A DNA stretch of 64,000 nucleotides from Clostridiales bacterium (lineage in GTDB: Bacteria > Bacillota > Clostridia > Oscillospirales > CAG-272). Below are positions 36,725-47,646 of this stretch, piece by piece (the first letter of the stretch is position 1; every line of letters starts with the position of its first letter). Both the position numbers and the translations under genes were made by a program. The stretch lies in contig JAJQCT010000011.1 of NCBI GenBank assembly GCA_021202555.1, positions 135,686 to 199,685 on the forward strand, written 5' to 3'. The notes under the pieces were generated by a model that was not told the DNA's origin, ran no database searches, and saw only the letters and a list, made by a program, of their open reading frames with translations.

Positions 36725-38889
36725 TGGCACATAAATTAGAGGTCAACAATCTGCGCATTTCCTTCCGCACCGTCAATGGCAAGGTACAGGCAGTGCGCGA
36801 CATAAGCTTTCACCTCGATCAGGGCGAGACGCTCGCAATCGTGGGCGAATCCGGCTCGGGCAAATCCGTCACCTCAAAGGCGATTTTAGGCATACAGGCG
36901 GCAAACGCAATAACAGAGTCGGGCGAGATTATCTACGAGGGAATGGATCTTCTCAAAATTTCAGAGGAGGAATTCCACAAAATCCGCGGAGATAAAATCT
37001 CCATGATATTCCAAGACCCGATGTCGAGCCTGAACCCCATCGTCCGCATAGGCAAGCAGCTTACGGAGGCGATGGTGCTGAAGGGCAAGGCGCGTCAGCG
37101 CGAGAGCCGCGCGAATTTCAACAGCTATCTCAAGCTTCTTGAAAACGCGATGGTAGCGTCGTCGGACGCGGCGGACGCGGCGAAAATCCGCAAAATGTGC
37201 GGGGATTTCGACAAATTCGAGTTCAAGCACATCGAGCTTGAAAAGGCTTACAGCGAGGCGCGTGAAAACGCCGCAGACGCGCTTGACGCTGTCAATATTC
37301 TCACATTTGAGATGGAAAAGAACGCGCACAACGATTCGACGTACCGCGTGGGTGAGATTGTATCGCGCTCAAAGGGCTCGAAGCACGAATATGTTGTGAG
37401 CGACAAATATCCGCGTCTTTCCGAGCTTGCGGGCAAGCTGAACGGTCAGTGGAGACGCGCGCGCCGCAGCCGCGATTATTCGGAGATTCTGCCGACGCTT
37501 TATGAAATGCGCGACATTTTAAATGAGGCGCTGGCAAAGCCGACACCCGATTTCTTCCGCATGGGCTACTATGTCACATTCAGCGGTCAGCCGCTGCCCG
37601 ATATGCCCGTTCCGGAAATGAACGAGTATCTTCTGAATTACCTGAACGACAGCTTCATGAACGAGTTTGTCAGGTACGCCGAGCGCGCGGTTGAGCATTC
37701 TGCGGATGAATCATACGCTAAAATGTCGGAGGCAATCAATGTGCTGAACGCGGGGCTTCCCGTATTCGCAGAGGAAAAGCTCGACAGGAAAGCCTGCCGC
37801 GAGGAGCTGAAAAAGCTTTCCGCCGCTGTTATGGCGACGGTGGATAAGCTGAATATACACAAGGACAGCCTCACGTACACGTTCAATTCAAGCATGAAGA
37901 GCGAAATTGACACATATTTCGACTCAATCGGAAAGAACGCGAAGGAAGTGCGCGCGCATGACCGCGCACAGAAAAAATACGATAAGGCGGTCGCGCGCGG
38001 AAAGGCTCCCGACTATGAGGTCGCCGACGCGGCAGTCATCGATCTTGAGCTTGTGAAGGGCAATATTTCTCATCTTATAGTCAGGCTCGTGCAGCATTAC
38101 GAGCAGCTTCTCGCCGAGCGCGGGACGCGCGACTATGAGGCGGAGACTGTCGCCGCAATCGACTATCTGAAAACAAACGCTTCGGGCGTTGTTGAAAAGG
38201 TGACGAAGAGCGTCGCGAAGCGCCGCGCCATCAAGCTGATGGAGGAGGTCGGAATTGCCGAGCCGCAGCGCCGCTACAAGCAGTATCCGTTCGAGTTTTC
38301 GGGCGGTATGCGCCAGAGAATCGTAATCGCGATTGCTCTCGCGGCGAACCCCGACATTCTCATCTGCGACGAGCCGACAACGGCGCTCGATGTTACGATT
38401 CAGTCGCAGATTCTGGAGCTTATCAACAGGCTTAAGGCTGAGCGCAAGCTTTCGGTCATATTTATCACGCACGACCTCGGCGTCGTCGCGAACATGGCAG
38501 ACCATGTTGCCGTCATGTACGCGGGAAAAATCGTGGAATACGGCACATCGGAGGACGTGTTCTATCACGCCGCGCATCCGTACACATGGGCGCTTTTAAG
38601 CTCCATGCCCGATCTTGACACAAACGAAAAGCTCGAGGCTATTCCCGGCACGCCGCCGAATATGATTTACCCGCCGAAGGGAGACGCATTCGCCGCGCGC
38701 AACAAGTACGCGATGCAGATAGATTTCGAGCGGCAGCCGCCGATGTTCAAAATCAGCGATACGCATTACGCCGCGACATGGCTGCTGCATCCCGATGCGC
38801 CGAAGGTAGACCCGCCCAAAGCCGTGAGGGACAGAATCGAGAGAATGAGGATGAAGAGGGAGGAAAATGCAAATGCAAGTGCAGAATAA
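36724..38889 (+). CDS. Oligopeptide ABC transporter ATPase (DppD type) with ~370-aa insertion between Q-loop and signature motif
   Basis: GESGSGKSVTSKAILG (Walker A), MIFQDPMSSLNPIVRIG, ... FEFSGGMRQRIVIAIALAANPDILICDEPTTALDVT. Confidence 0.95.
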   Translation: MAHKLEVNNLRISFRTVNGKVQAVRDISFHLDQGETLAIVGESGSGKSVTSKAILGIQAANAITESGEIIYEGMDLLKISEEEFHKIRGDKISMIFQDPMSSLNPIVRIGKQLTEAMVLKGKARQRESRANFNSYLKLLENAMVASSDAADAAKIRKMCGDFDKFEFKHIELEKAYSEARENAADALDAVNILTFEMEKNAHNDSTYRVGEIVSRSKGSKHEYVVSDKYPRLSELAGKLNGQWRRARRSRDYSEILPTLYEMRDILNEALAKPTPDFFRMGYYVTFSGQPLPDMPVPEMNEYLLNYLNDSFMNEFVRYAERAVEHSADESYAKMSEAINVLNAGLPVFAEEKLDRKACREELKKLSAAVMATVDKLNIHKDSLTYTFNSSMKSEIDTYFDSIGKNAKEVRAHDRAQKKYDKAVARGKAPDYEVADAAVIDLELVKGNISHLIVRLVQHYEQLLAERGTRDYEAETVAAIDYLKTNASGVVEKVTKSVAKRRAIKLMEEVGIAEPQRRYKQYPFEFSGGMRQRIVIAIALAANPDILICDEPTTALDVTIQSQILELINRLKAERKLSVIFITHDLGVVANMADHVAVMYAGKIVEYGTSEDVFYHAAHPYTWALLSSMPDLDTNEKLEAIPGTPPNMIYPPKGDAFAARNKYAMQIDFERQPPMFKISDTHYAATWLLHPDAPKVDPPKAVRDRIERMRMKREENANASAE

Positions 38890-40054
38890 TCCTGAAACCT
38901 TACTGCGTGTAGAGCATCTCTGCCAGTACTTCGGACCGACAAAGGCGGTTGACGACGTGAGCTTCGATATTCACAAGGGCGAGGTGTTCGGTCTTGTGGG
39001 CGAATCTGGCTGCGGCAAAACCACAACCGGGCGCTCGATTATAAAGCTTTACAATATTACATCCGGCAGTGTGTATTTCAAGGGAGTGCGCATTGCCGCG
39101 GGCAAGAAATCGTACCTCGACGCGATTGCGGAGGCGAAAAAGACGGCTAAGGAAAATCCCGAGCGCCGCGCGGAAATGGAGACTGTAATCGCCGAGCAGC
39201 GCCGTCTTCTGAGGGAGGCGGACAACGACCAGAAAAACTGCGACAAAATGTATTCCTCGCAGCTTCAGGCAGAGGTTAAGGCAAAGTACGAGACGCTTCT
39301 CGCTGATGCACCCGAGGGCGAGCGCGATGAGCTTAAAAGGCGCTACCGCGACGAGATGCACAAGGCGAAAAAGACGAAGCTCGTGACGCAGATTCAGATG
39401 ATTTTCCAAGACCCGATAGCGTCGCTTGATCCCCGTATGACAGTCCGCGAGATTATTGCGGAGGGACTTCAGATTCAGGGCGAGCGCGACAAAAAGGTCA
39501 TTGACGACAAGGTTTACGAGATGCTTGAGCTTGTCGGGCTTGTACGCGAGCACGCGAGCCGCTATCCGCATGAGTTTTCGGGCGGTCAGAGGCAGAGAAT
39601 CGGTGTGGCGAGATCCATCATCATGAATCCCGAGCTTATCATCGCAGACGAGCCTGTTTCGGCGCTCGACGTGTCGGTGCAGGCGCAGGTAATCAATCTG
39701 CTCAACGAGCTGCGTGAGCGCTTCGGTCTGACGATTCTCTTCATTGCGCACGACCTTTCCGTCGTGAAGTATTTCTCCGACAGAATTGGCGTCATGTACT
39801 ACGGCAAGATGGTGGAGCTTGCGGATTCGGACGAGCTTTTCTTAAATCCGCTGCATCCGTATACGCGGTCGCTGCTCTCGGCAATTCCGCTGCCCGACCC
39901 GATTTACGAAAAGAACCGCAAGCGCATTGTATATAATCCCTTGGCGGAGCACGACTATTCCGTTGATAAGCCGTCCTTCCGTGAAATCAAGCCGGGACAT
40001 TTCGTACAGTGCAACGACGCGGAGTATGAGAAGTATCTCACCATTCTGAAGTGA
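38867..40054 (+). CDS. Oligopeptide ABC transporter ATPase (DppF/OppF type) with ~80-aa insertion between Walker A and Q-loop
   Basis: GESGCGKTTTGRSIIKLYNITSG ... MIFQDPIASLDPRMTV ... FSGGQRQRIGVARSIIMNPELIIADEPVSALD. Confidence 0.95.
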   Translation: MQMQVQNNPETLLRVEHLCQYFGPTKAVDDVSFDIHKGEVFGLVGESGCGKTTTGRSIIKLYNITSGSVYFKGVRIAAGKKSYLDAIAEAKKTAKENPERRAEMETVIAEQRRLLREADNDQKNCDKMYSSQLQAEVKAKYETLLADAPEGERDELKRRYRDEMHKAKKTKLVTQIQMIFQDPIASLDPRMTVREIIAEGLQIQGERDKKVIDDKVYEMLELVGLVREHASRYPHEFSGGQRQRIGVARSIIMNPELIIADEPVSALDVSVQAQVINLLNELRERFGLTILFIAHDLSVVKYFSDRIGVMYYGKMVELADSDELFLNPLHPYTRSLLSAIPLPDPIYEKNRKRIVYNPLAEHDYSVDKPSFREIKPGHFVQCNDAEYEKYLTILK

Positions 40055-40524
40055 TGAGCGGGCGTGACGAGAAGGACGTGAACAGCGAAAATGCCGGACG
40101 TGAGGTGAACGCTAAGGGCGACATAAAAAAAAGGATTGTCGTCAATCTTATCACGGGGCTTATAGTCTCCGCAGCGCTTTTCGCCTACGAAACTTCGAGC
40201 GAGGATTACTCGTATACGATTATTCATCGGCTGTGCGACGCCTCTTTTGTGGCGGCTGTGCTGCTTATGGGAATCGGCGGGCTGAAATTCTGCCGCAACG
40301 GCGGTACCTTCGACATCATGTCGTTCGGAATAAAATCGGTGGTGGATGTCACATATCCGTGGCTTTTCCATCACCCGCGCGAGAATCACGGAGAGAAGTT
40401 TGTTGACTACAAGGAGCGCAAGCACGGCGAGCGCAGGGGCGCGTCCGATCTTCTCATCTCGGGGGCGGTGTTCCTTGCCGCAGCGATAGTATTCCTTATC
40501 ATCTGGATGGTGACGGAGGGATAA
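40051..40524 (+). CDS. Small membrane protein resembling DUF3899 family
   Basis: Three TM; LCDASFVAAVLLMGIGGLKFCRNGGTFDIMSFGIKSV ... FVDYKERKHGERRG. Confidence 0.65.
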   Translation: MMSGRDEKDVNSENAGREVNAKGDIKKRIVVNLITGLIVSAALFAYETSSEDYSYTIIHRLCDASFVAAVLLMGIGGLKFCRNGGTFDIMSFGIKSVVDVTYPWLFHHPRENHGEKFVDYKERKHGERRGASDLLISGAVFLAAAIVFLIIWMVTEG

Positions 40525-40526
40525 CA

Positions 40527-40573
40527 ACACGTGTTAAGAACACGTGTGGGAAACACGTGTGGAAAAGACGTGA
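40527..40573. repeat. 13-bp tandem repeat of palindrome ACACGTGT (3 perfect + 1 degenerate unit)
   Basis: ACACGTGT at 40527, 40540, 40553; AGACGTGA at 40566. Confidence 0.95.
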
Positions 40574-40598
40574 CGCTTTGTCAAAAAAAACGAAAATT

Positions 40599-40632
40599 CG
40601 GGCTGCAAACAAATTTGCAGCCCGATTTTTTT
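40599..40632 (+). terminator. Intrinsic terminator
   Basis: tcGGGCTGCAAA-caaa-TTTGCAGCCCgatttttttt. Confidence 0.88.
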
Positions 40633-40768
40633 TGCGTTTGTCCGAAAAAGTTACATATAACTCTTGCAAAATGGGTGCGCGGCGTGTTACAATTAAAATG
40701 CCGGCACTTTGAGGCGGCAGTCATTCGGCGTATTTTCGTATTTTTATGAATCATGGGGGTGTTATAAT

Positions 40769-41956
40769 ATGGCAAATCACAAAAAGCGCGCGGCAGAGGA
40801 GCAGGCGAAGGCTTCATTGGCGCAAAAAAAGAAATCGTCCCCCGCGTTTTCGATTGTAATGGGGATTATACTCATAGTCATCGCGTCGGTGTGCGTCGTC
40901 GCGTCGCTTTCCGACGCGGCTTACGCGAATGAGGCGATAAAGTATTTCAACGCGAACTGCTACCAGCGTTCGAGCGGCACATACGACGAAAACAACACGG
41001 GATATGCCGTCGTTGTTATCGGCGACTTTGTTTACGACGAGGGCGGCGCGACGGATCCCATATTCGGCGTGTCGGTCGATTCCGTGCTGCTTTACCGCAC
41101 CTCGGAAATGTATCAGTGGACGCTTAACGACGAGGGAGTTTATGAGCTTATCTGGAGCGAGGAGCTTATCGATTCGTCAGATTACGACGACGAGCATCAG
41201 AATCCGACCTCGTATCCGTCAAATCTCAAATCGAATTATTACAGCGCGCACAATGTGACGCTCGGGGATTATTCCGTATCTGACGAGCAGCTTCTTCTCA
41301 TAGAATCAGATTCGATAGCATCGCTGACGCTCACGTCCGTCGATGTCGACGGGTACAGCGTCGCCGAGGGGAGCTACATTACAAATTCGGAGGATTATTC
41401 GTCACCCGAGGCTGGGGATGTGAGAATCAGCTACAGCTACGTCACGACGACGACGGCGACGCTTGTCGGCAAGCAGCGCACAACAAGCATTGTGAGCTTC
41501 AAATACGACGACGGAGGATATGTGTTCTTCCGCGTGCTTGACGGGAAGTATTATCAGTCGGAGGTTGTTGCGCTTTACTACAGCGAGGCTCCGAATGTTA
41601 TGTGGCTGCTCTTTATAGCTGCACTTATAGTCGCGGTATTCGGCGGCACCCGCCTTTACGATGGGCTGGCGGGAGCCCTGCGCTATACTCCGACGCTTGC
41701 GTTTTTCGGCAAGAGCGCGGCTGGGGTATCCTCGGACGCTGCCGCTTATGTATACGGCGGGGCGCTTGGCGCTGCTGTCGCATTTATTGTCGGAGGCGCG
41801 GTCTGGTCGGGTGTGAACGTCAGTTTTCTCGGCGCGGCGACTGTGTTCGCGCTCGCTGTCATACTGCTTATTGGGTATGATTTTATGACACATCTGCCGG
41901 AAAGAGACCCCGCAAAGGATGCTTATACGCCTATTATCAGGCACAGTGACAAATAA
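40769..41956 (+). CDS. Membrane protein of unknown function
   Basis: N-terminal charged + TM (FSIVMGIILIVIASVCVVASL), C-terminal TM segments. Confidence 0.75.
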   Translation: MANHKKRAAEEQAKASLAQKKKSSPAFSIVMGIILIVIASVCVVASLSDAAYANEAIKYFNANCYQRSSGTYDENNTGYAVVVIGDFVYDEGGATDPIFGVSVDSVLLYRTSEMYQWTLNDEGVYELIWSEELIDSSDYDDEHQNPTSYPSNLKSNYYSAHNVTLGDYSVSDEQLLLIESDSIASLTLTSVDVDGYSVAEGSYITNSEDYSSPEAGDVRISYSYVTTTTATLVGKQRTTSIVSFKYDDGGYVFFRVLDGKYYQSEVVALYYSEAPNVMWLLFIAALIVAVFGGTRLYDGLAGALRYTPTLAFFGKSAAGVSSDAAAYVYGGALGAAVAFIVGGAVWSGVNVSFLGAATVFALAVILLIGYDFMTHLPERDPAKDAYTPIIRHSDK

Positions 41957-41985
41957 ATTTTTCAAAATCAGGAGGAGAGGGCATT

Positions 41986-44514
41986 ATGCCGGAACAGAAT
42001 GCAAAATCAAAAATTCGCGTAAACGCCGAAAAAAAGCTGCACCCGACGGGGGATTTATACGGTATCTTCTTTGAGGATATAAATCACGCGGCTGACGGAG
42101 GACTTTACGCGGAAACGGTGCGCAACCGCTCGTTCGAGTTCGATCCCATCGACAACGACAGCTACACGCCGACGACGGCTTGGGAATTTATCGGACGCGA
42201 CGGCGGCGAGGTGTCGGCAAAGGTCGAATCGGTTTACCCGCTGAATGTGAATAACACACACTATCTGCGCATTAAAAACAGGGCGCACGAGGGAAGTCAC
42301 AATGACGGCACGTATAAAACGGTCGGCACGGTCGGCGCGGTGAATCTCGGCTACAACACGGGAATTCCGCTTTATGCGGGCGCGGAGTACAAATTCTCCA
42401 TGTTCGCGAGGCGCGACATCTGCCTTTCGTCACCCGTTGAGATAAGGCTTGAATCCGTCACGGGCGAGGTGTACGGCAAGGCTGAAATCGTCATTTCATC
42501 GACGGAATGGACAAAGTACGAGGCAAGTATTGTGTCGTCGGCGGAGGATTTTTCGGGGCGGCTCGTCGTTCTCGTACACGGAGGAGGCGACGTATGCCTT
42601 GATATGGTGTCGCTTTTCCCGAAAAATACGTTTCACGGGCGTGAAAACGGTCTGCGCCCCGACATCGCGGAATTTCTTGAGGCGCTGAAGCCGAAATTCA
42701 TGCGCTTCCCGGGCGGATGCCTCACGCACGACGGTTCGCTCGACATTCACGCGAGAGATTCGATGTACAGGTGGAAAAATTCGCTCGGCGCGCTTGAGGA
42801 GCGCCCGTCGAAGAAGAACAACTGGCGCTACAATCAGACATACGGCTTCGGATATTACGAGTTCTTCCTCTTCTGCGAGGATATAGGCACAAAGCCGCTG
42901 CCCGTTTTGCCGGGAGCGTTCAATCCTCACAGACAGGACGCGGTGCCGCTTGAGGAAATGCAGGCATGGGTCGATAACGCGCTCGAGCTGCTCGAATTTG
43001 CCAACGGGGACGAAAAGACGACAAAGTGGGGCGCTTACCGTGCGAAGCTCGGTCATCCCGCGCCGTTCGGCGTTGAGTATATCGCCGTCGGAAACGAGGA
43101 AAACGACGAGGCGTTTTTCGAGAGATACCCGTATTTCCATCGCGCAATCGCGGAAAAATACCCGAATGTGAAGATTCTCAATACGGCGGGTCCGTGGGAA
43201 TCGGGCAAGGGATTTGATCTTGGATGGGAAAGCTCGCGCGAAAACGGCTCATACGGAGTTGACGAGCATTACTATGTCTCGCCCGACTGGCTTATCAAGC
43301 ATTACGACCGCTACTATTCGGATTTTTACGACGAAAAGGGTCCGAAGGTATTCCTCGGCGAATACGCGAGCCGCGGGAACACGTTTTACAATGCGCTCTG
43401 CGAGGCTGCGTACATGACATCGTTTGAAAATAACGCGGATGTTGTGGCGCTCACCTGCTATGCGCCGCTGCTCTGCAACGCGGATTATGTAAACTGGCGC
43501 CCGAATCTCATCTGGTACAACAATCACGAGATTTTCGGCATACCGAGCTATTACGTGCAGAAAATGTACTCCGTCAATCAGGGAGACGTTACGCTTGAAA
43601 ATTCGGCGGAAATAACGCCCGAGGACGAGGCAGCCGAGCCTGAGAGGATTTCGGGCGGATTTACCTTCGGCGTAGGACCTGGTGCGGCGACGTTTGATTC
43701 GATAAAAATCAACGGCGTCACGCCGTCGGCGACTGATGTCGAGGTGCTGCTCGGCGACTGGTCGTACAGCGACGGAAAGCTCAAAAAATCGCCGGAGCCG
43801 ACGCCCGAGGGAGAGGGAGCTGCCACGCCGCCCCCGAGAAGAAGATTCGGCTCGCCCGACGTAAAGTTAGGCGGCGACTACGAGGACTTCACATTTGAAT
43901 GCACGGTGAAGCTTGAGGAGAGGACGTTTGAATTTCCGGACAGACCGGGAGAGCGCCATCGCCACGGATTTAATATCGGATTCTGCCGCGGCGAGGGGAC
44001 GGGCTTCAGTCTGCATATAGGCGGATTCCGCGGAAATGAGGCGTTCCTTTCGTATGAGGCGCGCGGATATGACGACAGATTCGCGTCGGCTCCGATAAAG
44101 GCTGACCTTGACGACGAAATCGCGCTCAAAATCGAACGCAGCGGCAGCCGCATCACATACAGCTTAAACGGAGAGGTCGTACAAAGCGTTGAGTACGCGC
44201 CGACAGCTCCGAGAAGAATTTACGTCTCCTCAACATACGACGAGGCGTCGGACGAGGTTATAATCAAGGCGGTGAATGTGCGCGAAACGCCCGTTACGCT
44301 TGAAATTGATGTTTCAGGCGTTGGAGAGGGCGGTCGCACGGTGAAGCTCGAGACGCTCACGGCGGCATCCCTTGACGATACGAATACGTTTGAGGAGCCT
44401 CGAAAGGTGGCGACTGCGGCGAGTGAATTTGACGTGCCGTCAGTGCTGTTTACCTACGATTTCCCGGCTCATTCGGTGAATATTTTCAGAATACCGGCAA
44501 GAGCGGATAAATAA
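41986..44514 (+). CDS. GH51 alpha-L-arabinofuranosidase with C-terminal inserted beta-sandwich region
   Basis: LYGIFFEDINHAADGGLYAE, FPGGCLTHDG, EYIAVGNEEND, KVFLGEYASRGNTFYNAL. Confidence 0.9.
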   Translation: MPEQNAKSKIRVNAEKKLHPTGDLYGIFFEDINHAADGGLYAETVRNRSFEFDPIDNDSYTPTTAWEFIGRDGGEVSAKVESVYPLNVNNTHYLRIKNRAHEGSHNDGTYKTVGTVGAVNLGYNTGIPLYAGAEYKFSMFARRDICLSSPVEIRLESVTGEVYGKAEIVISSTEWTKYEASIVSSAEDFSGRLVVLVHGGGDVCLDMVSLFPKNTFHGRENGLRPDIAEFLEALKPKFMRFPGGCLTHDGSLDIHARDSMYRWKNSLGALEERPSKKNNWRYNQTYGFGYYEFFLFCEDIGTKPLPVLPGAFNPHRQDAVPLEEMQAWVDNALELLEFANGDEKTTKWGAYRAKLGHPAPFGVEYIAVGNEENDEAFFERYPYFHRAIAEKYPNVKILNTAGPWESGKGFDLGWESSRENGSYGVDEHYYVSPDWLIKHYDRYYSDFYDEKGPKVFLGEYASRGNTFYNALCEAAYMTSFENNADVVALTCYAPLLCNADYVNWRPNLIWYNNHEIFGIPSYYVQKMYSVNQGDVTLENSAEITPEDEAAEPERISGGFTFGVGPGAATFDSIKINGVTPSATDVEVLLGDWSYSDGKLKKSPEPTPEGEGAATPPPRRRFGSPDVKLGGDYEDFTFECTVKLEERTFEFPDRPGERHRHGFNIGFCRGEGTGFSLHIGGFRGNEAFLSYEARGYDDRFASAPIKADLDDEIALKIERSGSRITYSLNGEVVQSVEYAPTAPRRIYVSSTYDEASDEVIIKAVNVRETPVTLEIDVSGVGEGGRTVKLETLTAASLDDTNTFEEPRKVATAASEFDVPSVLFTYDFPAHSVNIFRIPARADK

Positions 44515-46053
<1,539 letters not shown>

Positions 46054-46200
46054 GACATTGAGAAACAGGCGTAGCCTGTTTCTCAAGTCTGCTGAATATT
46101 TCCCACGAATCATAGATTCATGGGAAATATTCACGGTTTAGCGCTCAGAAAGGAACAATAAGACATTGAGAAACAGGCATAGCCTGTTTCTCAAGTCTGT
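46054..46200 (+). repeat. Two-hairpin elements, copies 6 and 7 (downstream of abfA)
   Basis: GACaTTGAGAAACAGGC-GTA-GCCTGTTTCTCAAGTCtgctGAATATTTCCCAcGAATC-ATA-GATTCaTGGGAAATATTCacggtttagcgctc; second GACATTGAGAAACAGGC-ATA-GCCTGTTTCTCAAGTC. Confidence 0.88.
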
Positions 46201-46236
46201 TGTACCGCTTTGTAGGATAATAGCTTACCGCAATTA

Positions 46237-46292
46237 AATTGAAAAAAAGCCCGACACAGTGAAGTGTTCCCTCACCGCGTCGGGCTTTTCTC
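46237..46292 (+). terminator. Intrinsic terminator
   Basis: aaaaaAGCCCGACaCagtgaagtgttccctcaccGcGTCGGGCTtttctctt. Confidence 0.8.
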
Positions 46293-46431
46293 TTAGTTTT
46301 GACGTAACACAAAGTTTTAATATAATCTCTTGCATTTTTTCGGCGTAAGTGGTACAATAAGACGCCGTAAAGAAAGTAGCAAATCTGACGCCCGATATGG
46401 CATAATCTCATGCTGCAAAAGGAGATGTGAA

Positions 46432-47619
46432 ATGGAGTACAGTTATTCGGAAAAAATAGCGAATCTTAAGCCGTCGGCGATACGCGAGATATTCAAAAGC
46501 CTGTCTGACCCGACGATAATATCGTTTTCGGGCGGAAATCCGTCGCCGCTTTCGTTTCCTACGGAGGAAATGGCGAAAATTTCGGCGGATATTTACGCAA
46601 AATCGGCTGACACTGCGCTTCAGTACAGCGTGACGGAGGGGTATCCGCCGCTTCGCGAGGCGCTTAGGACAAGATTAAAATCAAAATTCGGAATAGGCGG
46701 CGAGGAGGACGACACAATTGTCGTGTCGGGCGGCACGCAGGGAATCGAGCTTGCGTGCAAGATTCTCTGCAACGAGGGCGACGTTGTGGTTTGCGAGGAT
46801 CCGACATTTATAGGCGCGCTCAATGCGTTTCGCTCAAACGGAGCGCGCGTCGCGGGTGTTCCCGCGGAGGGCGAGGGAATTGACACGGACGCGCTTGAGG
46901 CTGTGCTTTCGCATGAGCCGCGCGCGAAAATGCTCTATCTCATTCCGACCTTCCATAATCCTATGGGGACAACGATGTCGGAGGAAAAGCGGCACCGCGT
47001 ATACGATATATGCCGCCGTCACGGCGTCATAATATTCGAGGACAATCCCTACGGCGAGCTTCGCTTCGCGGGCGAGGATATACCGAACATCAAATCGTTC
47101 GACACGGAGGGAATCGTCATATACTGCTCTACGTTTTCAAAGATTCTCTCGGCTGGTATGCGCGTCGGATACGTGACGGCGCCGAAGGATATAATTCAGA
47201 AGATGGTAGTCGCGAAGCAGGTTGAGGACGTTCACACGAACATTTTCTTTCAGATGGTGACGTACCGCTACATGACGGAATACGATCTTGACGCTCATAT
47301 TGCCGATATAAGGGCGCTTTACCGCCACAAGGCGGGGCTTATGCTTTCCGAGCTTGACCATCATATGCCGGAGTGCGTTTCATTTACGCGCCCCGAGGGC
47401 GGTCTTTTCATCTGGGTGACGCTGCCGGACGGGCTTGATTCGTCATCTGTCGTAAGCGCGGCACTGGAGCGCAAGGTCGCCGTCGTTCCGGGTACGGCTT
47501 TCAACTGTGACGTGACAGCGCCTTCATCCTCGTTCAGGCTCAATTATTCGATGCCGAGCGACGAGGAAATCGTAACGGGAATTTCGCGTCTTTCGGACGC
47601 CGTAAAAGAGTGCATATAA
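46432..47619 (+). CDS. PLP-dependent aminotransferase (class I/II; MocR/2-aminoadipate aminotransferase-like)
   Basis: ISFSGGNPSPLSFP, GGTQGIELACKIL, FEDNPYGELRFAG, YCSTFSKILSAGMRVGYV. Confidence 0.93.
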   Translation: MEYSYSEKIANLKPSAIREIFKSLSDPTIISFSGGNPSPLSFPTEEMAKISADIYAKSADTALQYSVTEGYPPLREALRTRLKSKFGIGGEEDDTIVVSGGTQGIELACKILCNEGDVVVCEDPTFIGALNAFRSNGARVAGVPAEGEGIDTDALEAVLSHEPRAKMLYLIPTFHNPMGTTMSEEKRHRVYDICRRHGVIIFEDNPYGELRFAGEDIPNIKSFDTEGIVIYCSTFSKILSAGMRVGYVTAPKDIIQKMVVAKQVEDVHTNIFFQMVTYRYMTEYDLDAHIADIRALYRHKAGLMLSELDHHMPECVSFTRPEGGLFIWVTLPDGLDSSSVVSAALERKVAVVPGTAFNCDVTAPSSSFRLNYSMPSDEEIVTGISRLSDAVKECI

Positions 47620-47646
47620 TAAATAAAACGAAGGAGTTTTGCGAAA

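Noticed and set aside
37924-39751. 217-aa and 283-aa minus-strand ORFs opposite the ABC ATPases
   Set aside because: Antisense shadows; no start signals or recognisable motifs.
40737-40771. TATAAT immediately preceding the ATG at 40769 as a leaderless promoter
   Set aside because: A better-spaced promoter (ttgcaa..17..tacaat near 40664-40692) and a GGGGGT RBS exist upstream; the TATAAT is probably coincidental.
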